From NCBI GenBank assembly GCA_900548495.1, contig URKT01000042.1, positions 1 to 17,327 on the forward strand: 17,327 bases of DNA. Direction: 5' to 3'. The DNA comes from an uncultured Collinsella sp. GTDB lineage: Bacteria; Actinomycetota; Coriobacteriia; Coriobacteriales; Coriobacteriaceae. A program made the translations under genes and the position numbers. Below the pieces are notes generated by a model. It did not search any database and was not told where the DNA came from. It saw only the letters and a list, made by a program, of their open reading frames with translations. Below, one piece after another: positions 6,888 to 13,168 of the stretch (the first letter of the stretch is position 1; the number at the start of each line of letters is the position of its first letter).

Positions 6888-7412
6888 ATGCCCGCTTGGG
6901 AACAGCGTAAGTTCTCTAATCTGACCGACAGGGTTTCCATGCAGTCAAGCGATCCTGATTTGCCTCAAGTCGAATACGAGGACATCGTTTCCGGCGAGGG
7001 TACGCTGAACAAAGATTTGCGCGACAAAGAAGGCGGCAAAACGGGAATTAAGTTTTACGCCGGAGATGTTCTATACGGGAAGCTTCGTCCTTATTTGATG
7101 AATTGGCTATACCCGCAGTTCAACGGTGTAGCTGTAGGTGATTTTTGGGTCCTTAGGGCTACAGAGTGTGACAGTTCATTTTTGTATCGGCTGGTTCAAA
7201 CGGACAGCTTCCAAAGGCTTGCAAATGTATCTTCGGGCTCTAAGATGCCTCGCGCAGATTGGAATCTGATTTCACAATCGTTCTTCGCCGTGCCTGCCGA
7301 TTACGCCGAGCAGAGAGTAATTGCGAAGAGCTTAGCCGAGCTCGACGACCTCATCACCCTTCATCAGCGTAAGCGTCTATCTATTCGGCAAAGGAGCCCC
7401 GTGTGGTCATAA
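6888..7412 (+). CDS. HsdS target-recognition cassette A (silent, truncated)
   Basis: From MPAWEQRKFSNLTDRV to LDDLITLHQRKRLSIRQRSP this is one target-recognition domain of a Type I specificity subunit. After LHQRK it runs into a short unrelated tail and stop, lacking the KLELL...KKSLLDKMF helix of a complete subunit. It has no recognisable ribosome binding site before ATG 6888 and follows directly on the IS21 right end, so it is probably not expressed as a working S protein. The recognition part differs from both hsdS and cassette B. The edges are shared: 6891-6913 is repeated inverted at 8878-8900, and 7349-7378 is repeated inverted at 8341-8370. It overlaps the recombinase gene by ten bases. 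Confidence 0.85.
   Translation: MPAWEQRKFSNLTDRVSMQSSDPDLPQVEYEDIVSGEGTLNKDLRDKEGGKTGIKFYAGDVLYGKLRPYLMNWLYPQFNGVAVGDFWVLRATECDSSFLYRLVQTDSFQRLANVSSGSKMPRADWNLISQSFFAVPADYAEQRVIAKSLAELDDLITLHQRKRLSIRQRSPVWS
6891..6913 (+). repeat. Recombination block a1 (WEQRK end of cassette A)
   Basis: 23 bases are an exact inverted match to 8878-8900. The inner 17 (CTTGGGAACAGCGTAAG) are also found in direct orientation in hsdS at 12607-12623. Confidence 0.85.
7349..7378 (+). repeat. Recombination block a2 (LHQRK end of cassette A)
   Basis: 30 bases are an exact inverted match to 8341-8370. Bases 7344-7373 are also an exact direct match to 13071-13100 in hsdS. Confidence 0.85.
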
Positions 7413-8332
7413 ACACAATCAACGAAGAAATGTCGTTCTGCGATTACTACTCGCAATGGGTCGACGTCTACAAGGAAGGCGCGATTCGGGAAGTGACAAT
7501 GAAGAAATACAAGCTCACACAGGCGTGGCTGAGAAAACTTATCCCTGATCTCAAGCTTTCCGAGTTCGATCGTGTGAGCTATCAGAAACTCATCAACGGA
7601 TACGCTGAGCATCACGAGCATCAGACAACAATGGATTTTCATCACCAACTGAAAGGAGCCATCCTCGATGCCGTTGATGAAGGTCTGATTCAGAGAGACC
7701 CAACAAGAAAAGCAATCATCAAAGGAAAACAGCCGAGACAGAAGAAGGTGAAATATCTTAACCAGTTCGAACTTCATGCTGTCCTTGCTGATTTGAAGCT
7801 TGATCCGATACCTAACTGGGACTGGTTGATACTGCTAGTGGCAAAAACCGGGTTACGTTTCTCCGAAGCATTGGGGCTTACTCCTGATGATTTTGATTTC
7901 GTTCACCAGACTTTGTCCGTCAATAAGACATGGAATTACAAGAATGGAGGTGGCTTTGTTCCAACAAAGAATGCTTCTTCGGTACGTAAAGTACAACTTG
8001 ACTGGCAACTCATCATGCAGTTGTCTGTTCTGTTGAAGAGCTTACCCGGTGACAAGCCTATCTTCGTGGATGGCAAGGTATACAACTCAACCGCCAACGG
8101 TATTCTGGCCCGGCATTGCAAACAAGCCGGAGTACCTGTGATTTCAATACACGGATTGAGACACACCCATGCTTCACTCTTGCTATTTGCCGGCGTTTCA
8201 ATTGCAAGCGTCTCTAAACGGCTTGGGCACGCAAGCATGAACACAACGCAGGAAATATATCTGCATGTCATCCGCGAATTGGAAAACAAAGACGTTGACA
8301 TCGTGATGAGAGCCTTATCCACCCTTATTTAG
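7403..8332 (+). CDS. Tyrosine recombinase/integrase of the hsdS shuffling module
   Basis: The product is 309 aa. It has an N-terminal SAM-like core-binding domain (about 5-95: FCDYYSQWVDVYKEGAIREVTM). The catalytic domain has the expected residues: Arg152 in TGLRFSEAL, a Lys in VPTKNASS, H250-x-x-R253-H254 in HGLRHTHAS, His276 in RLGHAS, and the nucleophile Tyr286 in QEIYLHV. It should carry out site-specific strand exchange, and from its position the substrates are the repeats at the edges of the HsdS cassettes. Recombinases of this type (IvrR/CreX/PsrA) invert hsdS genes in streptococci. GTG 7403 is chosen because AAGGAG (7391-7396) lies six bases upstream. The gene overlaps cassette A by ten bases and converges on cassette B with an eight-base overlap. 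Confidence 0.93.
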   Translation: MVINTINEEMSFCDYYSQWVDVYKEGAIREVTMKKYKLTQAWLRKLIPDLKLSEFDRVSYQKLINGYAEHHEHQTTMDFHHQLKGAILDAVDEGLIQRDPTRKAIIKGKQPRQKKVKYLNQFELHAVLADLKLDPIPNWDWLILLVAKTGLRFSEALGLTPDDFDFVHQTLSVNKTWNYKNGGGFVPTKNASSVRKVQLDWQLIMQLSVLLKSLPGDKPIFVDGKVYNSTANGILARHCKQAGVPVISIHGLRHTHASLLLFAGVSIASVSKRLGHASMNTTQEIYLHVIRELENKDVDIVMRALSTLI

Positions 8333-8903
8333 CAAACCACAGACGCTTACGCTGATGAAGGGTGATGAGGCTGTCAATCTCATTCAACGCCGCACCTATG
8401 GCAGATTGCTCCGACAAGCCAGGAAATCTTACTTGTGTATCTTGCAGTGCGGCCTTTGAAACGGAGATCACCTTGATTCCCTGCATTAAGGGAAGAAGCT
8501 GTCTATGGTATGCATCGGAATTTAGGTAGTGCCCCAGGTAGCCCGTCCCAAAGGGGAACCGAGGCCGCGCCGGTATCGTATGTAGCCCCGAGATAGTTGG
8601 CTCTTTGGGTAGTTTCCGCAGCTCAACACACTTGCCAGCCGTTTCGTCCTCTGCCGTGTCAGCGAAAATGACATCACCTTCGCGAAGTATCGACCCAGCA
8701 TATTTGGGAAGCACGGTATCGTCGGTAATGAACGGCAAATCACTTCGTTCGCCATCGAGGCAATCACCGAACTTAATAAGAATATCTCCGTAATGAACAT
8801 TGCGAGCAGTGCCATTCTCGCCATTCAAACCGGCACGTGAAAGAGTGTTGCTCTTCAAGAACTCGAAGCAATCCCCAAACTTACGCTGTTCCCAAGCGGG
8901 TGT
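8325..8903 (-). CDS. HsdS target-recognition cassette B (silent, inverted, no start)
   Basis: The minus strand reads TPAWEQRKFGDCFEFLKSN, then VHYGDILIKFGDCLDG and EGDVIFADTAEDETAGK, ending LNEIDSLITLHQRKRLWFAK-stop. This is one Type I specificity recognition domain. No start codon lies just before WEQRK. The open frame continues upstream only as antisense of the RHH and GIY-YIG genes, so I end it at 8903. Like cassette A it stops soon after LHQRK and lacks the C-terminal helix. It is a donor of specificity rather than an expressed subunit. It points toward the recombinase and away from the operon. Confidence 0.85.
   Translation of the reverse strand, partial: TPAWEQRKFGDCFEFLKSNTLSRAGLNGENGTARNVHYGDILIKFGDCLDGERSDLPFITDDTVLPKYAGSILREGDVIFADTAEDETAGKCVELRKLPKEPTISGLHTIPARPRFPFGTGYLGHYLNSDAYHRQLLPLMQGIKVISVSKAALQDTQVRFPGLSEQSAIGAALNEIDSLITLHQRKRLWFAK
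8341..8370 (-). repeat. Recombination block b2 (LHQRK end of cassette B)
   Basis: 30 bases inverted relative to 7349-7378. 25 of them are inverted relative to 13076-13100 in hsdS. Confidence 0.85.
8878..8900 (-). repeat. Recombination block b1 (WEQRK end of cassette B)
   Basis: 23 bases inverted relative to 6891-6913, with the inner 17 inverted relative to 12607-12623 in hsdS. It ends 46 bases before the first gene of the operon. Confidence 0.85.
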
Positions 8904-8943
8904 AGAATTATTGCATTTGTATTGCAGTTTGAAAGTGTAGAAT
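8904..8943 (+). promoter_or_regulatory. Candidate promoter/operator of the RHH-GIY-YIG-hsd operon
   Basis: TATTGCA occurs at 8909-8915 and 8920-8926, an 11-bp spacing close to one helical turn. That would suit cooperative binding by a ribbon-helix-helix protein such as the one encoded next. TTGTAT (8917-8922) and TAGAAT (8938-8943) could serve as -35 and -10 with a short 15-base spacer, but that would leave almost no leader before ATG 8947. The promoter call is weak. The repeats are certain. Confidence 0.35.
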
Positions 8944-8946
8944 GCA

Positions 8947-9153
8947 ATGACGTACTCCGATCTGATTGAGCATGATGCTGGTGAAACAGAGATACGTTCG
9001 TATCTGGTAAACGGTGATGTGGTGCCGGTTACTATGCGTATCCCCGCTAATTTGCGAGATTCTGCTAAAGAGGCCGCATCTCTTCGCGGGATGAGCTTTT
9101 CGGCATTCGTGAGAACATGCATGATTAATGAACTAGCAAAGGGCGGCAAGTGA
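8947..9153 (+). CDS. Small ribbon-helix-helix DNA-binding protein
   Basis: The product is 68 aa. The C-terminal half fits an RHH (CopG/Arc-like) fold: a strand VVPVTMRIPANL, helix RDSAKEAASLRG, the turn MSFSAF, and helix VRTCMINELAK. The N-terminal 28 residues are acidic and may be a partner-binding tail. Such proteins dimerise and bind operator DNA, often repressing their own operon. It is the first gene of the operon and its stop overlaps the next start by one base (TGATG). The layout resembles antitoxin-toxin pairs, but the partner is a GIY-YIG protein, not a known toxin. The ribosome binding site is weak. Confidence 0.65.
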   Translation: MTYSDLIEHDAGETEIRSYLVNGDVVPVTMRIPANLRDSAKEAASLRGMSFSAFVRTCMINELAKGGK

Positions 9154-9995
9154 TGATTGCTCTCACTGCTATGACCATACAAATTATTGACAACAATCCT
9201 GATGGCATTCGAATTTGTCGTGTGGATGGGGAGTCGCTTGTCACGGTTGTGGTGCCCCGGGATATGTTGAGTGAGGCGAAAAGTCTTCCCGATTTGCCGG
9301 ATCGCGGTGTGTATTATCTTCTTGATGAAGATCATGGAGTTCTGAGCCGTGCGTATGTGGGACAAACCACGAAGGGGCTTAATCGGCTTGATGCGCACAA
9401 GACTAAGAAAGATTTTTGGAACAAAGCCATCATGTTCCTCGATAATGATGTCAATATCGATCGTGATGTTTTGGACTCTCTTGAGTCAACAGCCATAGAT
9501 TATGTGGACAAACATGGCTCTTATGAGACCGACAATGAGTATACTCCTGCTCCTCGCATGAATCCATACAAAGAGCAACAGGTGGAAAGACTGCACAATA
9601 ACATCCTCTTTCGTATGCGAGTGCTCGGATATGACCTTGATCGAAAAGAAAAGACACCGGTTATGGTGAACGCCGTATTCCATACGAAGAAGAACGGTGT
9701 TCAGGCCACTGGGCGATATAGCCAAGGTACAGGTCGTTTCACTGTTCTTTCCGGTTCTGAAGTGGATCTCGTGCATCCAGTTATCAAAAACCAGGGAGCC
9801 GTGGCAGCTCGGCGGCATCTTTTCGGAACGCAGACGGGCAAGGCGACTCTTGCTGATGACATTGAACTGTCAAGCCCTTCCGCTGCTGCTGTATTTGTTC
9901 TTGGTGGCAGTCAAAACGGTTGGACCGAATGGGTCAATGAACAAGGACAGACCCTTGATTACGTGTACAGAAACAAGGAGCATATGAATGAATAA
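9153..9995 (+). CDS. GIY-YIG nuclease-domain protein with C-terminal DUF4357
   Basis: The product is about 280 aa. GVYYLL (about residues 52-57) and AYVGQTTKG (about 67-75) are the GIY and YIG elements. R and H residues follow in LNRLDAHKTKKDFW, and a downstream acidic residue lies in LDSLESTAIDYV, as expected for metal-dependent GIY-YIG nucleases. The C-terminus (ELSSPSAAAVFVLGGSQNGW, then EWVNEQGQTLDYVYR) matches the DUF4357 domain that often accompanies GIY-YIG and restriction-linked proteins. The role is unknown. Position directly upstream of hsdM suggests an accessory DNA-processing function in defence. The start is given as ATG 9153. GTG 9150 and ATG 9171 are alternatives. It overlaps hsdM by eight bases. 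Confidence 0.8.
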   Translation: MIALTAMTIQIIDNNPDGIRICRVDGESLVTVVVPRDMLSEAKSLPDLPDRGVYYLLDEDHGVLSRAYVGQTTKGLNRLDAHKTKKDFWNKAIMFLDNDVNIDRDVLDSLESTAIDYVDKHGSYETDNEYTPAPRMNPYKEQQVERLHNNILFRMRVLGYDLDRKEKTPVMVNAVFHTKKNGVQATGRYSQGTGRFTVLSGSEVDLVHPVIKNQGAVAARRHLFGTQTGKATLADDIELSSPSAAAVFVLGGSQNGWTEWVNEQGQTLDYVYRNKEHMNE

Positions 9996-12555
9996 GCAGC
10001 AGCTTGCCGCCAAAATCTGGGAATCCGCCAATAAAATGCGTTCCAAGATTGAGGCGAATGAATACAAGGACTATATCCTCGGCTTTATCTTCTATAAGTT
10101 CCTCTCGGAGACGGAGATTGCTCGTCTGCGTGCTGAAGACTGGGGAGCCGAAGACCTCAAGGGCTTGGATGAGAATGATGCCGAAACTGTACAGTATGTA
10201 CGTGATCTATGTGGCTACTTCATCTCCTACAACAACCTGTTCTCCACGTGGATTGCCAGCCAGGGCGATTTCACCATCGCTGATGTACGTGACGCGCTTT
10301 CCGCTTTCGAACGCAACATTGATCCGGCTCGTAAACGGGTGTTCGTCGGCATCTTCGACACGCTGCAAACCGGTCTGTCCAAACTCGGCACCGATGAAAA
10401 AAGTCGCAGCAAGGCTGTCCGCGACCTCATCTACCTCATCAAGGACATTCCGATGGACAGCCGGCAGGACTACGACACCCTCGGCTTCATCTATGAGTAT
10501 CTAATTAGCAACTTCGCTTCCAACGCGGGTAAGAAGGCCGGTGAATTCTACACGCCGAGCGAAGTCTCTCAGCTCATGAGCGAAATAGTGGCTTGGCATC
10601 TCGCCGGCCGTGAAGAAATCAACATCTACGACCCCACGAGTGGCTCGGGCTCGTTGCTGATCCATATCGGTCAGGCTGTGGCCCGTCGCAATGGCAATCC
10701 GAATGACATCAAGTATTACGCACAGGAACTCAAGGAGAATACCTACAATCTCACGCGTATGAATCTTGTCATGCGCGGCATCCTGCCGGACAACATCGTG
10801 GCCCGCAACGGAGACACACTGAAAAGTGACTGGCCGTGGTTCGATACCGACGAAACGAAGGACGAGACCTATGAGCCGCTGTTTGTGGACGCCGTGGTCT
10901 CTAATCCTCCCTACTCCCAGAACTGGGAGCCGCCGGAAGCGGGCGAGGATATCCGTTTCGAATATGGCATTGCGCCTAAGTCCAAGGCTGATTATGCCTT
11001 CCTGCTGCATGATCTCTATCATCTGCGCGACGACGGCATCATGACCATCGTGTTGCCACATGGCGTGCTGTTCCGTGGCGGTGAGGAAGGCACTATTCGC
11101 CGGAACCTGGTGGAGAAACACCACATTCAGGCCATCATCGGCTTGCCCGCGAACATCTTCTTCGGCACCGGCATCCCCACCATCGTGATGGTGCTGCGCA
11201 AACATCGCGACGACGATCATGTGCTCATCGTGGACGCTTCCAAATACTTCACCAAGGAAGGCAAGAACAACAAGCTGCGTGCGAGCGATATCAAACGCAT
11301 CGTGGATGCGGTGACGGGGAATCGTGATATCGATAAGTTCAGCCGTTTGGTGAGCATTGATGAGATTCGGCAGAACGATTACAACCTCAATATTCCCCGA
11401 TATGTGGATTCCTCTGAAAGTGCCGAAAGTTGGGACGTGTATTCCACCATGTTTGGTGGCATTCCCAAGCAGGATATCGATGCGCTCGGTAAGTATTGGA
11501 ACGTGTTCCCGGGATTGCTCCAACGTCTCTTTGCTGAGGAGAACGGCCATTCGGCCAGGCTCGCTGTGCAAGATGTTCGCGAGGCAGTGAATGCTGATTC
11601 TGGTGTGAGTGCCTATATCCAGCGATATCGTGAGGTATTCACCGATTATCCTGCCTATCTGCGTGATGAACTGGTGGGTAATGCCGCCAATGTGAGCATT
11701 GCCGCCGAAGAGGAGACTCTGACAAATGATCTGCTGCGTCGTTTGGCTGGTATCCCTCTCGTAGACGCCTATGCGGCGTATCAGGTGCTTGACGATAGTT
11801 GGCAAAAGACTATCTCCATCGACCTTGAAACCATACAGGCCGAGGGACATGACGCCGTTCGCAAAGTCGATGCCAATATGGTCGTCAAGAAGAAAGGCGG
11901 TAAGGATGTCGAAGTGCCGGACGGCTGGGTCGGGCATATTCTGCCGTTCGATCTCGTACAGGGGAAATTTCTTACCTCTGATCTTGCGGAAATTGCCACA
12001 TTTGAATCTCGGCTGAGTGAGATTGGCGGCGAAATCGCTGACATTCTTGAAAATCTGGATGAGGATGACAAGAGTTCGACTGATGCCGTCAGCGAGGATG
12101 GAGATTCTTTCGTTGCCGCTGAATTGAAGAAAGCAGTGAAATCGATTGGGAAGAATCCCGAGACTGACTTTGACCGTGCTCTTGTGAGTGCACAGCGGTT
12201 GTTTGATGAAGAGCGTGAAGTCAAAAAGAACGTTAAGAATCTCCGTTCAGCGCTTGATGAAAAGACCCGGACCGTTATTGAAGGACTGAGCGATGAACAT
12301 GCTGATGACTTGCTTGCTGCCAAGTGGGTGGAACCATTGCAGCGCAAGCTTGAGGAGCTCCCTCAGACGGCTGTTGATGAGTTGATTGCAGCGGTGAATG
12401 CGCTGAACGACAAGTATTCGACTACCTACTCCGATGTGTGCGAACAGATCGAACAGACTGAGGCAGAACTTGGCAATATGCTTGGTCAACTAACCGGCAA
12501 TGAGTTCGACATGGCTGGTATTGCCGAGCTGAAGACCCTGTTGGGAGGTGAATGA
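9988..12555 (+). CDS. hsdM: Type I restriction-modification methyltransferase subunit HsdM (long form)
   Basis: The product is 855 aa. HsdM uses S-adenosylmethionine to make N6-methyladenine, and joins HsdS alone (methylase) or HsdS plus HsdR (restriction). Residues 1-170 are the helical HsdM N-terminal domain (QLAAKIWESANKMRSKI...YKDYILGFIFYKFLSE). GEFYTP is at 185-190, SAM motif I is D215PTSGSGSLL, and catalytic motif IV is N306PPY. HGVLFRGGEEGTIRRNLVE and GTGIPTIVMVLRK follow. The last 375 residues are an extension rich in acidic and helical sequence, making it longer than the classic 500-550 aa HsdM. Motif I has TSGSG where ACGSG is commoner, still compatible with SAM binding. AAGGAG (9975-9980) lies seven bases before ATG 9988. 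Confidence 0.95.
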   Translation: MNKQQLAAKIWESANKMRSKIEANEYKDYILGFIFYKFLSETEIARLRAEDWGAEDLKGLDENDAETVQYVRDLCGYFISYNNLFSTWIASQGDFTIADVRDALSAFERNIDPARKRVFVGIFDTLQTGLSKLGTDEKSRSKAVRDLIYLIKDIPMDSRQDYDTLGFIYEYLISNFASNAGKKAGEFYTPSEVSQLMSEIVAWHLAGREEINIYDPTSGSGSLLIHIGQAVARRNGNPNDIKYYAQELKENTYNLTRMNLVMRGILPDNIVARNGDTLKSDWPWFDTDETKDETYEPLFVDAVVSNPPYSQNWEPPEAGEDIRFEYGIAPKSKADYAFLLHDLYHLRDDGIMTIVLPHGVLFRGGEEGTIRRNLVEKHHIQAIIGLPANIFFGTGIPTIVMVLRKHRDDDHVLIVDASKYFTKEGKNNKLRASDIKRIVDAVTGNRDIDKFSRLVSIDEIRQNDYNLNIPRYVDSSESAESWDVYSTMFGGIPKQDIDALGKYWNVFPGLLQRLFAEENGHSARLAVQDVREAVNADSGVSAYIQRYREVFTDYPAYLRDELVGNAANVSIAAEEETLTNDLLRRLAGIPLVDAYAAYQVLDDSWQKTISIDLETIQAEGHDAVRKVDANMVVKKKGGKDVEVPDGWVGHILPFDLVQGKFLTSDLAEIATFESRLSEIGGEIADILENLDEDDKSSTDAVSEDGDSFVAAELKKAVKSIGKNPETDFDRALVSAQRLFDEEREVKKNVKNLRSALDEKTRTVIEGLSDEHADDLLAAKWVEPLQRKLEELPQTAVDELIAAVNALNDKYSTTYSDVCEQIEQTEAELGNMLGQLTGNEFDMAGIAELKTLLGGE

Positions 12556-13154
12556 TGGCTGAACAGGCAAAAGTACCCGCGATTCGTTTCGCTGGTTTTA
12601 CTGACCCTTGGGAACAGCGTAAGGCCAGTGAGGTGTTCCAAATCGTTGATGATAGAGGCCATCCGACACTGCCTGTTCTGTCAGCGACGCAGAATCAAGG
12701 CATGATATATCGCGATGATTCTGGTCGATATATCGGGCATGACGAGAGCAACGAAATTGGATATAAGCGTGTGCTTCCCGGAGACTTCGTTGTTCATCTC
12801 AGGTCATTTCAAGGGGGCTTCGCACATTCGCAGTATGAGGGCATAACGTCGCCTGCATACACGGTTTTTAGAGCGAAGGAACCAACATCGCATTCAGATC
12901 GATTCTGGAAGCACTGGTTTATGTCCGAACATTTCATTGCCGGTCTATCGACGGTGACTTATGGGATTCGCGATGGCCGCAGCATTAGTGTTGATGAGTT
13001 CATGAACACCTTTTTGGCATTTCCCGCTGTCGAAGAACAAGCAGCTATCTCCCGTTTATTTGATTATCTTGACGACCTCATCACCCTTCATCAGCGTAAG
13101 TTGGAATTGCTGCAGAATATCAAGAAATCCTTGCTTGACAAGATGTTTGTGTGA
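12552..13154 (+). CDS. hsdS: Type I specificity subunit HsdS, half-length (expressed copy)
   Basis: The product is about 200 aa. It opens with VPAIRFAGFTDPWEQRK, has one recognition domain (ASEVFQIVDDRGHPTLP to FLAFPAVEEQAAISRLF) and ends DDLITLHQRKLELLQNIKKS then LLDKMFV. That is the typical conserved central/C-terminal helix. Normal HsdS has two recognition domains and about 400 aa, so this is half a subunit. Half S proteins can dimerise and then recognise a symmetric split site. The ATGA overlap places the start at 12552. ATG 12555 has better spacing (six bases) from GGGAGG at 12543-12548 and may be the true start. The recognition domain is bounded by 12607-12623 and 13076-13100, the same blocks found in cassettes A and B. 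Confidence 0.92.
   Translation: MMAEQAKVPAIRFAGFTDPWEQRKASEVFQIVDDRGHPTLPVLSATQNQGMIYRDDSGRYIGHDESNEIGYKRVLPGDFVVHLRSFQGGFAHSQYEGITSPAYTVFRAKEPTSHSDRFWKHWFMSEHFIAGLSTVTYGIRDGRSISVDEFMNTFLAFPAVEEQAAISRLFDYLDDLITLHQRKLELLQNIKKSLLDKMFV
12607..12623 (+). repeat. Recombination block s1 (WEQRK end of expressed hsdS)
   Basis: CTTGGGAACAGCGTAAG is identical to the core of 6891-6913 (direct) and of 8878-8900 (inverted). The flanking bases differ. Confidence 0.8.
13076..13100 (+). repeat. Recombination block s2 (LHQRK end of expressed hsdS)
   Basis: 25 bases are identical to part of 8341-8370 in inverted orientation. Extended to 13071-13100, 30 bases are identical to 7344-7373 in direct orientation. 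Beyond it, only this copy continues into the C-terminal helix. Confidence 0.85.
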
Positions 13155-13168
13155 AGGGAGGTAGAGCA

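Noticed and set aside
8904..9398. N-terminal extension of cassette B into a 357-aa protein
   Set aside because: The added part is antisense to the RHH and GIY-YIG genes, has no HsdS character, and homology starts only at WEQRK.
8947..9995. Classical toxin-antitoxin pair
   Set aside because: The RHH gene fits an antitoxin, but a GIY-YIG/DUF4357 protein is not an established toxin family, so I kept it as an open possibility only.
10501..11937. 478-aa minus-strand open frame opposite hsdM
   Set aside because: It is antisense to conserved HsdM motifs and shows no recognisable domain.
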